Of a DNA stretch of 64,000 nucleotides, positions 9,640-21,405 are shown piece by piece. Within the stretch, counting starts at the first letter, position 1. Each line of letters starts with the position of its first letter. The notes beneath the pieces are model-generated. The model was not told the origin of the DNA, ran no database searches, and saw only the letters and a program-made list of their open reading frames with translations. The stretch covers positions 4,228,320-4,292,319 of the forward strand of contig NW_006921538.1 of the NCBI RefSeq assembly GCF_000340215.1, in the 5' to 3' direction. Position numbers and translations under genes: made by a program. The stretch is from Pseudocercospora fijiensis CIRAD86 (Eukaryota > Ascomycota > Dothideomycetes > Mycosphaerellales > Mycosphaerellaceae).

Positions 9640-10890
9640 GCAAAAGGTGGGCTGGAGACAAGAGCGCAAGAGAAAGGACACAGTACTTCATGCCTAAGGA
9701 AAACCTCTATTACGCTTCGTAGGCAGCACGGAGCCTCGCGTGAGCGACCACACACGCCCACTCTTCTGAGACGACACGACCAGCGCATGAATCAATCTCC
9801 CTAGCGACCTTCTACTATTGGATATTCAAAAATCGATTCCTCCCTACTAGAGAAAGAGGCAGCCCGCCACGGAAAAAAAAGTCCGTTCGGAGAGATTCTG
9901 TTCGCAAAAGCCGGCGATCTTCACTCTAAAGCCGCGCTCTGGAGTCAGAAGCCCAGACGATAAGGCCGAAACCAAGTAGTAGAAGCCAGAAGAACGCTAT
10001 TTCAAGGGCAAGGCAAGGAAAGGCAAGGCAATGACAGCTTCCTCTCTCTTCCCTTCCCATTCCCCAGAATCTCGTCCTCCTCATCTCCGAACTTCCACCC
10101 TACTACGAATCGTAGACGTCTTCCCACAGTCCTGCTATGCGAACTTCCAATCAGCGAGTGACAGGAATGAGATACCAACGGAATTGGAATCGACAACAGA
10201 GACTCAGCGCAATCGGAATCGACGATGGAGATTCAGTGGGTGGAAAGGATGAGCGAATGCATAGCAGGGGTGTAGCAAGACGAAGAGGATGTGACGCACC
10301 TACCCACCAGACTAATTGTTAGAGTAGGGTTGGGAGTAAGAAGAGGGAATGCGTAGATAACGGTGATGCGAGGGCTCAAGAGCAACATGGTCAGGAAAGA
10401 GCCGCCAGCGGAAGCCTGTCGATACTGGGCTTGCGTGAGAGACATGGGACTTCGACGACGACGATGATATCGAAGTGCTGCAGAAAAGTAAATGCACGAC
10501 CATTGAACAGCCAAGCAAGTGGAATGCAGTGCAAAGAGAACAACAACATTAATTCCTTCTAAGTATACAATCATACCATCATTCTCGGCTCAATAGCCCA
10601 ATGTCTCTGCAGCTTCGCTCGTAGAACGCTAACCCAGTCAATGCTACAGCAACTCCAGCCTCCAATTCTCTCTCTTCCAGCGCGTGACTCTAACCAGCCT
10701 TGCCCGAATCCATGAAGCAAACCTTGAAGTGAGTGGTCTCTGTGCCGCGCCTGTTGTAGTGCTGTCAGATGATGACGTTCTGGAAGTAAGCTAAGTAAAC
10801 AGAGCCCAAGACACCCTTGTGACTTGCATTATGCCCTTCTTCGTTTCTTCGTAACAGCTGCGTCACACATCGCCTTAGTATTGTAGCCAT
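9640..10890. other. No convincing gene
   Basis: Mixed-composition intergenic DNA with a GGCAAGGCAAGG-type low-complexity patch at about 10005-10035. Frames on both strands are short and overlap each other. Confidence 0.4.
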
Positions 10891-11460
10891 CTGGAGGGTC
10901 GGTGTCGGTGGTAAAGGTGACTGGAGGGATGGATGGGCTGGGGGTACCATTGCGAGTGCCGATTGACGCTGGTGGAAGTCTAGCTGTTGTATCCCAAACC
11001 TCCTCGCTTGTTCGAACCATTTGAATGGTCGGTGTCGGTGGTGAAGGTGACTGGAGGGATGGATGGGCTAGGTGTGCGATTATGAGTGCCGATTGACGCT
11101 GAAGAAAGCCTAGCTGTCGTATCTCGAGCCTTCTCCCTCGTCGGCTTGGTGTTAGAGCCATCTGAACGCTTGGTGTCGGTGGTAAAGGTCACTGGAGGAA
11201 TGAATAGGCTTGAAGCAGCACATTGGAGCACTCAGCATACGTGTCCTTTGCAATATTGGCGATTCGAATGTAGTGGCCACCCTTCCACTCGACCTGTGGG
11301 CCGGTGTCGGTAGTGAAGGTCACCGGAGGGATCGACGGGCTAGGGGTGCCATTGTGCGTGCCGATGGGAGCTGGTGGGAGGGCAGCAATCATCTTGCCAC
11401 GAGCCTTCTCGCTCATCGGCTTCGTGTTCGAGCCGTCGGCGATGGTGGGCTTGTCGTCGT
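10890..11460 (-). pseudogene. Pro/Thr-rich tandem-repeat coding remnant (about 130-bp unit, four copies)
   Basis: Four copies of a 129-144-bp unit occur at about 10898, 11027, 11170 and 11300. On the minus strand each encodes a variant of GTHNGTPSPSIPPVTFTTDT, but successive copies are in different frames or end in stops, so the gene looks broken. The copy nearest 11300 continues into a block containing EWKGGHYIRIANIAKDTYAE (11240-11310); the same block, with a one-base shift, recurs at 26.75-26.82 kb. Function unknown; Pro/Ser/Thr repeats suggest a disordered or wall-associated protein. Confidence 0.45.
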
Positions 11461-11542
11461 CATTCTCGGTGCTGCTACCGGACTGCAGGAGGAAGTCAGC
11501 GAGCTCGACGACAGTAGCGTGGTAGAGGACTTACAATGTTGC

Positions 11543-11608
11543 TGCCAGACTGTGGGCACACATGTCCGCTCCAGTGGTTTATACAGACTGTGTGCCCACA
11601 GTCTGGCA
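11543..11608. repeat. Perfect 20-bp inverted repeat with 26-nt loop
   Basis: TGCCAGACTGTGGGCACACA at 11543-11562 is followed by its exact reverse complement at 11589-11608. It would fold as a long perfect hairpin in DNA or RNA. No terminal repeat or target duplication typical of a MITE is seen beside it. Confidence 0.9.
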
Positions 11609-11609
11609 A

Positions 11610-13280
11610 CCAGTGGCTCGGTAGCCACACGCACTTGGAGAGAAGTCAGCAAATGTCACCGTGTCCCGCTCAAATGATGCGAAAGTGAAGTGGGATAGTG
11701 ATGTCGCCGCCGCCAGTCTGATGGACGCGGAGTCCCTGAGTTAACCTCACCGGCGATGAAGGGGTACATGCGTGCAGGAATGTCGCCTTCTCGACAACCA
11801 GCATCGACACGATGGCGAAGTGGTAGGGCGTGCTAGCATGGTGATCATGCTGTAAGCCACTCGAGATCAACTTACCATGGCCCAAAGGAGGCCGGCGAAG
11901 CGCCGTACCCCAGTACATAAGTACCGGGTAAAGCGTTCAGCCATGCCTCATACCATCGAGTTGCTGGTGGTTGTCATTTTTGCTGCCGCGGCGGCACATT
12001 TTCTGATCCGCCATGCTCATTCTTTTTGCTTCTTCTCGCCGGTGTGCATGTGACCGCCGCGGCAGCGCTCCGTTTCTGGTCGTATCATGCTCTGGAGGTG
12101 AGGTGTCAGCGAGTGCTACCTTGAATGACGAGGAGTGTGAGATACTTGCCGCTTGCCATGCTGTTCTCGCAGCCGGATCCTCTCCATGTCGTGGTCGGAG
12201 GAAAGGCACCGAATGCGGCGGCATTGGCACTGCCGTCGTCGGAATGACAGGAGAGGATCCGGCGGCGATGATCATGAAGAGTGTTCTGCGGACTGGTATC
12301 AGAGTCAGTGGGGAGAGCTTGGAGTTGATGGTGGGTAGCGCTACGATGCATACCCAGTGTTGACGATGGCTTTGTGGTTTGCCTTGCCTTTGAACTTCGG
12401 CGCATGGTTGGATGGATGGTGTGGAGAGGGTGGAGTGTTGTTGTTGCGATGGATGATGATAGTGATGTGAAGGAGGAGGAAGAGAAGGTGAGCAAGGGGC
12501 GAAGAGATTTCACGCGGAACGGTGAGCTTTGACCATCTCTTCCGCGCCTTCCCCCACGAGAACGTTCCTGAGCTGCTGTGCCTGTTCTTCCTAAGGCAAG
12601 AAGTCTACGGGCACGACTGCCAGACATGCTACAGTACAGGCTCAGTATATAGTCGCGAATCTGTCGACCCAAACCAAGATCCTTCCTGTTCCAGATCACC
12701 ATTCGTTGAAGGCAACGCGCTACGACTATGCTTCGGCAGTCCACATCTACAACCTTCTCACTGCCAGCGCTCGAGTTCACTCTGCGATCAAGGTCTCTTT
12801 AGGCAATCCAGATCGATGCCGGAGGTTGCTGCAGCAAGATGAATGGCAGAGAGAGTGACACTACGCAGGGCGTGATGATCTGTATAGCTTACATGACCTG
12901 GGGCTGGGGCATCACGAATTCGGGAGGATGTCTCCGTTGTTCTGCGGCAGGTGTCTCCTATGGTCGTGGTGAGTTGAAGTCATATCGTACATCTGCTTAT
13001 TCCCTCACTCACCTGTACACGACCCGCTTCCCGCAATCAGTCGTAGCCATGATCCCAAAACTCCAATCGTGCTTTCCTGTAAGACTTGCTGCTTTGGAAG
13101 CGAGAAAACGATACTCGATGAACTAACGACTTTTGTACCTCCACCTCCATCTAACCGCCTCACCTCGCTGTAAGCTACACGGAAAATTGAAACCGAACAA
13201 GTTCTACATTATAACAAAAGCAGACAGAATACGACCGTTCGCAGCGGCACGGCTTACCACCACTGTTCAACACGATCAAC
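11610..13280. other. Unresolved region, possibly a minus-strand multi-exon gene
   Basis: Long minus-strand frames (12106-12780, 11937-12275, 11670-11918) overlap plus-strand frames of similar length. None has a recognised domain and I could not connect them with in-phase splice sites. GC-rich composition alone may explain the open frames. Confidence 0.3.
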
Positions 13281-13286
13281 ATCCGT

Positions 13287-14340
13287 TTACTGAGGACACT
13301 TGGTAGAAGAGCGGCTAGTAGAGTGGATGGGAAGGTCGAGCGGGCTTCCAGGTGGAATGTTGTTCAAGATTTCTGTTGGAAGGGAGGAGATTGGTGCTGA
13401 GAGGAGCAAGTTGCCTGGAATGTCGGTGGGAAGAGCGTTCAGGATGCCATTTGGAAGTTGGGTGACGGGTAAGTCGCTAGCAAGGCTCGTGAGATGGCAG
13501 TAGGTAGGGCGAGAGAGTGCATCAAGCACACCGAAGACTCCTGGCGTGTTGGCGTTCTATAGCAAAGCAGCGAGGGATGAGGTGACGGATGTCTGCCGCG
13601 AGAGGGACGGCGGTTTGGATGATGAGGTCGAGAGCGGTACCGGTTGGCAAGCTTGAGAGATTTGGGAGGCCTAAAACGACGAGCCCGGGCAGTTGGGGGA
13701 TTTCAGCGGCAGCGTTAGTGGGCAGACTGATAGCTAGAAGGTTTGGTCAGCATCATTATCACAGGATTCTGGCATTGCCCGGCACTGCTGGTACAGCGGC
13801 TGTGAGCGAAGTAGATAGAGCAGCCTGCTGAAAGTCAGCCGCTTGGTTCGAGGAAACGATGCATCGAAGACTTCTGTCGTATCAGCTTGTGCATAATTTG
13901 TAAAGGACATGCTTACCCCAGTAGAGGTCGACAGGGCAGGCGGTGCCACAACAAGTGTCGAGCCTGGCGACACAGGTACATTCGCGACGATGCTCGAGAT
14001 GATAGCTGCTGGATCAACACTCGCAATAGCAATGCTCGAGCTCGGCAGTCCAATGGGTTGAACCACCGACGCCACACCACCTACCGCAACATGAGTGGAT
14101 GTGCGAGACCAGGAAGTTGTGGAGCCATGAATGGTGTCTTGCTGGCGAATAAGTAAGTGAACGAAGTATCGACTGGACGAATTGTGGTAGAGAACGAATG
14201 AACTATCCTGCTCCTGCCCGTAACACTATACCAGGTTTTTGGAAGGTCAGTTGTCAGCTCTATGTTCCCCAGAGCGTAGCACGCAGTACTCGGACACGCC
14301 GCCACGGCAACCTGATACGCTTCGCCTATGATCGATTCAT
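13287..14340 (-). CDS. Putative multi-exon gene for a Leu-Pro-rich repetitive protein
   Basis: The minus strand encodes several blocks sharing Leu-Pro-rich phrases (LPTDIPGN, LPTEILNN, LPTNAAAEIPQLPGL), joined by intron-like segments: a donor GTAAGC near 13917 and acceptors at TTTCAG, ATCAG and CTATAG. An N-terminal block near 14300 contains a Cys-containing phrase (AACPSTACYALGNIELTTD) and begins after a possible ATCATAG acceptor, so the first exon with any signal peptide lies upstream. The last exon ends at the stop at 13287. No domain family recognised; a secreted low-complexity protein is the best guess. Confidence 0.4.
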
Positions 14341-14718
14341 GGCATCAAAGAAGTGCTCGATCCTGACCTGCCGGTGGAGTGCCCTTACTCCGGGATATAG
14401 GCCTGATGGTATTGCGGCATGCCGGTCCACGACGTCGGAGATCAGTGTATAGGATGTTCCCCGTAATAGCCAGGAGTTGCCGAAACGTGGTTGGGAGCTG
14501 TTTCGTGAAGGTGTTGCTGTCAAGGGCGGAATATCCTCATTATCCAAGCTGGTGGGGGTCCCTCAATGTGATCATATGCTGTGACAGCTTTCTGCATGCA
14601 CGAAAGTTGTGCGTTGACCAGCATTCTTGTTGTCAGGACCAAAGCATAACTCACCGGAAGGGAGGAGAGACTGGACGACCACCGCTCCCAAGAAAAGCAT
14701 ACGACACGGTATACACAC

Positions 14719-16081
14719 TTACTGCCCATTGGCCTTGATCTCCTTCTGCTCAACATCCCCTATCTTAAAAACAATCTTATGCACCTTCCGCTGTTCGAAA
14801 TCCTTATACGCCTGCGGCGCCTCTTCCAACGGCATAGTTTTTCCGCACAAAAACGCCACCTTCTTCTGCTCTTGCACGAGCAAAGCCAAAGCATCTTCGA
14901 AAATGCTTCGCACGGGACATCGGCCGAAAGCCATTTGCACATTCTTGCCATACAGCATTAAGCCGTTGACTTCCCACTTCTCGGTGTGTACGCCGATCGA
15001 GCTGATGGCGCCCCAGGGGCGGATCATGTCGAAGCAGAGGTTCCAGGCATCGGCGTGGCCGACGACTTCCATGACGACGTCGGCGCCTCTTCCGCCAGAT
15101 GCGTCTTTGATCTTCTGGACTGGGTTGTCGTTGAGATGGATCGGGATGGCGCCGATGGATTTTGCTTGCTCGAGACGCTCGGGGACGGAGTCAATGGCGT
15201 AGACCTTGTCGACCTGCGAAGGATCAGTATGTATTCTCTGCCAGATCTCCGTACCATGGTCTTACCATCGTCAAAGCGCAAGTGATGGCGCAGAGTCCGA
15301 CTGGACCACAACCCACGCAAACGACGGTATACTCCTTTCGATCTCTTTCCGGCAGATTCTTGAGGTATCGTGAGGCTGCAAAGTAGCCGGTTGGGAAAAT
15401 GTCGGCCATGAGCACGAGCATCTCTTCGGGTATGTTCTTGGGCGCGAGGACGAATGTCGTCTCGGCGAGTGGGCATCTCACGTACTCTGCCTGGCCTCCG
15501 TCGACGGTGTTCGCTGGCGCCGAGTTGCCTGAACAAGGTCAGCACTTCACAAGGTCGTGGGCCTAGATGTCGCCATACCAAAAAGCTCGCCCTTTGAGCA
15601 TCGCGAGGCTTGTCCTCGCACGCAGAAGTAGCATTCTCCGCATGCGGTGTAGAAGGGCACGACGACCTAGTTCTCAGAGCATCAGTATCTCCACAGCATC
15701 AGTGCTTTTTCTGCTCTCCTCTTTCGTGCAGCACCCATTTCTCCCGATCAGACACGCACCTTGTCACCGATATTGAACTTCTTCACAGCATCTCCCTTCT
15801 CCACGATTTCTCCCACAAACTCATGTCCGCAAATGAAGTTCGGCGGGCACTTCAAATGTCCTCGGTAGAAATGGAGGTCGGAACCGCACAGCGCAGTGCT
15901 CGTCACCCTGAGAATGGCATCGGTCGGCTTCTGGAGTTTCGGGTAGGGGCGGTCTTCGACTTCGACCTATGCTTCATTATGAACAACCAATGCGTGAAAT
16001 TGGGTCAGTGCTGTGATGATGTACATGATAGTCACCCTTGAGCACGACGGCTCGCATCTTCTCCGGCGGATTGAACGGCAT
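14719..16081 (-). CDS. Zinc-dependent alcohol/polyol dehydrogenase (MDR superfamily)
   Basis: Five exons (16081-16025, 15966-15760, 15666-15579, 15528-15266, 15213-14719) join in phase to give 369 residues, the usual length for medium-chain dehydrogenases. Visible motifs are the catalytic zinc site ALCGSDLHFYRG and GHEFVGE, the structural four-cysteine lobe CGECYFCVRGQASRC, and the dinucleotide loop VVCVGCGPVGLC. The family oxidises alcohols, polyols or aldehyde adducts with NAD(P); the exact substrate cannot be told, though the layout is closest to the threonine/sorbitol dehydrogenase-like group (COG1063). All introns are GT-AG, and the first uses donor GTACAT. No organelle signal is apparent, so it is probably cytosolic. 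It appears intact. Confidence 0.9.
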
Positions 16082-16089
16082 GGTGAGGT

Positions 16090-17045
16090 AAGCTTTGGGA
16101 TACAGTGGGACAATGATGTTGCACCTTGATGGCTTCTTGAGAGTGAATGTATAGCAGAAGAACAGTATGCCTACCTCCCTTCTTCTTCTTCTTCTTCTAC
16201 TCTGCTCTCTTCAACCCCTCAATGCCCCGCTTCCATTCCTTTACGGGGCGAGGCGCAAAGCCTCGAGCATCCGCGGGATTGCCCAAGGTCCGATCGAGCT
16301 TTGGCCGACGGCGCTGCATGTCGAAGCCGACTATGAGCGATTGCGAGGCGGTAGAAAACATTTCGGGACTGGGTTGATGGGCTAGAGATACGGCTTGGAG
16401 TGATTGTGGTATGGTTTGCTGGACATGTCATCGTGCAGGACGAGAAGGCGGAAGGGAGGAGGTTTTGCCAGGAGGCGGAGGCGGAGGCGGAGGCGGAAGG
16501 CTGGATGTGGAGAGCCGGCGGGAATGGGGCGGGAATAAGGGAGAGCGAACATCACCTGTCGATCTCCAACCAAGACAAACACATCCAGATCAACGCCATG
16601 TCACACCGTGGCTATCATGTGAATGTCAAAGCTGCTCCCTCACTCAAAGACCGCCACCAGATGGAAACGCAGCCATGAAAGAGATCATATCCTCCAAAGG
16701 CAAACACCGCCAATTTGCGGCCAGATTTGCCCTCGACATCTGTTCAGGCAGCTCGTAAGCCAATGTCGACACTGGGTGAATATTCCCAGCGTCTTGATCT
16801 CAACTCCTCCACCTTCAGAGGTCGTTCCTCAAGATGGGCTATTGTGTTGCCTGGCAAATGCGTTGTCGGTGGGCAGTGCTGCATCTGCGGGCCATCATCT
16901 GGACCAAGCATTGCTCAATTAGACGCGCCTACCCTTGCGGCTCAGCCTCCCAGCCTGTCACGCATACTGTATACTTGACTCTCTTTTCAGCTTCAACTCA
17001 TTTCTCCGATGAACGCGGACGTCGGCTACACCCATCCGACCTATA
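16090..17045. other. No convincing gene upstream of the dehydrogenase
   Basis: Contains a CTT tract (16180-16205) and a GGAGGCGGAGGC tract (16470-16500), plus overlapping open frames without domains. It includes the divergent promoter space between the minus-strand dehydrogenase and the plus-strand pseudogene at 17052. Confidence 0.4.
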
Positions 17046-17051
17046 ACTAAG

Positions 17052-18720
17052 ATGGCACTTATGTTTGGTACAGGCGGGTTCGCTTTGGCGAGCTGGGGCT
17101 TTTCCGTTGGCGACATTGCTGCCCTCGCAGGCGCTGGGCGCAAAATTGGGACATGGCTTACAGCTCACTTGAGCGATAGAGCGCTTTTCGATTGGACGGG
17201 CACAGATGTCGACGCTTTGTTCACGAGGCGCGGAATCCTCGATGTCGAGGCTCTTCAGCGTCGTTGGGACCGGGAAATTATCCTGCTTCAAAATGGTCAT
17301 GTCAAAACGATCGAGACGACACCAGGAGCCGCGGCGCTGCATCGCATGGACCGCTGGACATGGCTTATGACTCTGTTCACGGCTGCACTGGAGGCGGCTG
17401 TCTCATCCATCGACCTGCGTTCTATCATGAACAAGGTTCTCCTGCAGACTGTCGAGGAATGGGAGGAGAGCAGCGACTTTCTGCTCCGTGAAGGCCCCAG
17501 TCACATTGCTGGGTGGCGCTCCGCGGCATGTCTCGGGGCTTTCGATCGAGGCCCGAAGCTTGTGGGAGTCGCTCGCCGAGCAGGGCAAGCATCCGGCAGG
17601 TTTCATACCCAGCTCGGAAAATGCGGAGATCGTATGCTTTTTCATGTGGATCATGAACGGCAACGGAAGCAGAAATGACAAGCACTTTCAAACAGCATCG
17701 ACAGATATCTTCTCCCTTGCAATCTTGCTAGAAGAGCTGGGAGTGCTTCTCAAGACGACTGAGAACTCTCCTGACTGTTTGGACGGGGGAAGCACAGTAA
17801 TATACTGGAATCGTGATATTCCCGATTTTTCGCAGTATACACACGCCAAGAAACGTCGAAGAGCAGGCATGCGTATTCCCCTAGCATTCATCGAAGAAGC
17901 TGGCTCACTGTTCCCAAACACTCGCAACGAGGTCGGACAGATCATGCAAGATGCTATTGAGGCTGTACACCGAGCCAAAATTGACCTGTTCTCGATGCTA
18001 CCTGATAAGAATGAGTCCTTTCAGAAGAACACTGCCGTTCACATCCACGAGCAGGAGGTGGAATACACGCTAAGCAACGATGCAGAAACCACTGTACCAC
18101 GCCTAGAAGGCGACGAGCTCCGCTTCATCAAGTGGTTCTTGCTAAAGCCTGGACCTGCGGTATGCAAAGCCTTTCTCAAAGCCATAGGATGCCTGTCCGA
18201 CGAGGATCGTCATAGTCTTCAAATGTTAGAATTTACGATGGACAATCAAGAGCAGCCGGGTGATCGCTTTCACGACCTTCGACTAGTCAGTCACGACTTC
18301 GGAGATGCCGTGTCCTACGTACAAGCATTCGTCCTTGGGTACTGGTACGCGATCCTCAGGCCGTTGGTCCATACAGATCAGATGCCCTGACAGGAGGCGT
18401 TTGGGTCTTGGAGCTGGTCGGACCTGGAGTGCCTAGACCTTATACGCCAGTGCCTCGCATCCGCGCGTCGTCAGAAGTCTATCGTATCCCTTCGACGCCA
18501 GGAAGTCTTGAAGATGGTGGGCTTCCTTTTCGGCGGAGCTGATCTAAGTGTGGTCTAGACTGTCAAGGCCGGTGCTATTGGAGTTCTCGGAAAACTGGCT
18601 ATGCTCTCTACAGGGCTACTTATAGAGAACGGCAACACGGCCGGGTGCTTTGCGTTGCTTCACGTTGACTCAACCTGTAAGCGGAGGTGCGGGACGAGCC
18701 GTCTTGGCATTCACAAGCGA
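17052..18720 (+). pseudogene. Conserved fungal protein of unknown function, broken by one frameshift and two stops
   Basis: The frame from ATG 17052 carries a hydrophobic N-terminus with GFSVGDIAALAGAGR, which resembles the N-terminal leader of many fungal NLR-like and accessory proteins. It runs well to about 17535. There a GGGG run (17535-17538) looks one G too long: dropping one lets the frame continue into 17488-18390 as one protein. The same frame then crosses TGA at 18388-18390 and TAG at 18556-18558 and stays protein-like (FLFGGADL, LLHVDSTC) to about 18700. Restored length would be near 550 residues. It is directly followed, same strand, by the HET pseudogene. Function unknown. Confidence 0.6.
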
Positions 18721-18830
18721 CTAAATCGTCACCGAGGATGGCGAACAAAGGTTAGACTTTTGAGGCGCTCGAATCGTACACCGCCGAAACAAAGCAAGAG
18801 CGCGGTCGAACGGGAGTACAGACTTACTAG

Positions 18831-20342
18831 TACAAATCATTACCCCCTAGGCACTTTCGTATACTTATTTTAGATCCTAGGTGCGATAACGATGAGCTGC
18901 GAGGTACGCTACGTCCTTATGTCTTAGATGACTACGACTTGGACGAGGAATGGCTGAGATACCTAGAGGACTGGCGAAAACACCTAGAGGGCTCGCCAAA
19001 ATGCGACGAGAACTCGCTAAAATACAGGGCTATCTCGTATGCCTAGGGCGAGCCGATCTTCGACCAGACGCTACGACTGCCTAAAGGCATATTGAACATC
19101 ACGACCTCGCTTAATAGTGCTTTGAGGCGCTTTGGAAATCCAGAGGCATCGGTCCGACTATAGGCAGATACTATATGCATCAATCAGGCGCACACCGAAG
19201 AGAAGAATATTCAGGTCCAGGTGATGGCTAAGATCTTTTCCAAAGCCGACGAGGTTCTGATCTAGCTCGGAGAAGCTGAAACCATAGATGCCGAGTACTT
19301 CTGGTTTCTGTCAGAATGTGCAGATCCGGGTGCACGCGATAAAGCTGACGGCTCCAGCAAACCAATATCATATTATTATCCTGATGACACGCCAGAACGG
19401 GGAACTGTGCTATCATTTCCATGCTCTGCAGAAGAGTTTACGCTGCAATCAGGTTTCTTGGACGAATCAGCAGAATTGGTTGTCGCATTCTGGAGTAAGC
19501 CAAGGTTCAACCGTCTTTGGGTCGTCCAGGAGTGTCTACTGGCAAAGAGCGCTACACTGTTCTGCGGCTCTTATCAAATGCAAATGTCTCGATTCAGAAG
19601 AGCCATCAGCTTTTTGCATTCCACATACCTATAGTGGGATTATGAACATCCTAATCGCGAGAAATGTTTGGAATCATGCGAAAGGCAAATTTACGCAGTC
19701 TGCTTCAAACTGTACGATTTTGATAATGCTGCCAGTCAGCTGTTGCGCGTTGTCATTGACACTCGGGGCAGGCAAACTCAAGATCTACGAGATCGTCTCT
19801 ACGCGGTCAGAGGAATATGTCCCAGGGTACGACGGTCACTGCCACCGCCAGATTACAGCATAGCCCCTAAGAGGCTTTGGGAAGATCTCTCTGTCTTTCT
19901 GCTCACAAATGTCGTGCACTGGAACTGGGGTCATGAGAGTTCCGAAGCGCCCCATCCTATGTTCACTCTTGTCCTTGCCAGTTTGCACACCGAGTCCCAG
20001 CACAGTCTGCCATCCTGGGCTCCAGATCTTGGAAAGATGAACCAACACGCATCCGCTATATCCCATAAGAATCGTTTGTATCATCTTGGTGGCACACTCG
20101 CTGGAGGACCATTTCACGGCAAAAGCTTACCCGCCCTCGCGCGACACGGTGAGCTGGCGATAAAGATCTACATGCTCGGCGAACTCGACTCAACTCTGAC
20201 TGATTCGTCCATATCCAACCTAGATCTTCTGCATTGTGATCGCCAAAGTTCGTGGATCAGTGATGCACTCAGTCCGTGGGTTGAAAGGTGCACGAAGTTT
20301 ATATGCACCCATCCAAAGCTCCCGCATGTCTTGCGAAATTGA
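18831..20342 (+). pseudogene. Heterokaryon-incompatibility (HET) domain gene, inactivated by TAG codons
   Basis: One uninterrupted frame apart from stops shows the HET pattern in order: an N-terminal phrase like 'LPPRHFRIL', YRAISYA-stop-GEP, ADTICINQAHTEEKNIQVQV, ADEVLI-stop-LGEAE, then FNRLWVVQECLLAK. Stops are TAG at 19044-19046, 19161-19163, 19263-19265 and 19632-19634. The first three fall where the family has Trp (SY-W-G, L-W-AD, I-W-LGEA). Trp TGG to TAG is a CpA-to-TpA change on the other strand, the RIP signature. The frame starts after a possible 3' splice site at 18830 and may continue past the TGA at 20340 to about 20510. HET proteins trigger cell death when genetically different hyphae fuse; this copy is probably dead. 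Confidence 0.85.
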
Positions 20343-20519
20343 GTTTGTCATGAAGCAGCTCACACATGGAAGGGCGCAGAGAAATTCTACGCGCACGACA
20401 GCTGCAACCATCGTTCGGAAGCATTTCTCGAGCTAATTCAGGAGCTACTAGCCCATGATCTTCACTGGATATTTCTTTACCACCGATGCGACGATGATGT
20501 TTGCCAAGGATAGTCTGCA

Positions 20520-21400
20520 CTCCGCCCGAACGCTGGACGATCTAGCCTTCCGCTCTCGAAATGTTCATCAGCATTCTAAGACCACGTCGTGATAGCAACA
20601 GCTGGCCACTCCGAAGCTCGCCGTGGCGATGTATACCATCATATACCCGCGGCAGCTTGAATCGATAGGCTCAAGACTCATATAGTCCGTCATGAGCACT
20701 ACCGCCGTTGCCTCTAGAGCTATGGGACAGCATATTCTCCCGCCTTGAAACTAAGCGGAATGTGATCGGCGCCGCTCGCTTGACATGTAAACAATTCCTT
20801 CATCTTAGCTCGCCATATCCCACCCTCAAGACCGATTGCGAGCATTAAGTAAGATGGAACAACTAGCCAGGCACGAACACTTCAGCAATACTGTGACTGA
20901 GTCTTCTACAATGCTTCCGGCTACGACTTTCACTACCCTCCTAACTAAGAAGAGATCATCTCTAGCCAATATTTTACCTCGTTCGGAGCGGGCTACAAAT
21001 GCAGAATGCGATGTTTGTGGGTTGTTAGATTTCACGCTAATGAGATCAAAGCACTGCCAACTCTTGGCTAGAGCTATAGTGCTATCTCCGAGCTTCAGCG
21101 CTCAGAGAACAGGATCTCTCGAGCCAAGCACAGTCCTGACAAAGTGTTCGGGTTGCTTCCAAAGAGGAAAATGTCTCCAAGATGGGCTCAGTGAGCTTAC
21201 ACATGTTGTTTTGAATTACGCAATACACAATCTTGCGTTCTGTTACGAAACGCAGATCGAAATCGATCATCAAATTCCGACAACAAGACTTTTCACACTC
21301 GCAGATCAACGCATCTCGCGCGCCCATCGACAACTGTACCAGATCCAACCCTGTCTACGCGACCCCAAATCCACCCTTACACCGGAGTTGGAGGGAATAA
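20520..21400. other. Decayed DNA downstream of the HET pseudogene
   Basis: A plus-strand frame (from about 20851 to 21507) is open but without recognisable motifs, and it overlaps the antisense gene at 21406-21693. Scattered TAG codons interrupt the neighbouring frames. Confidence 0.35.
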
Positions 21401-21405
21401 GCGTC

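Noticed and set aside
11210..11677. 155-codon plus-strand frame
   Set aside because: Antisense shadow of the Pro/Thr repeat remnant and the hairpin.
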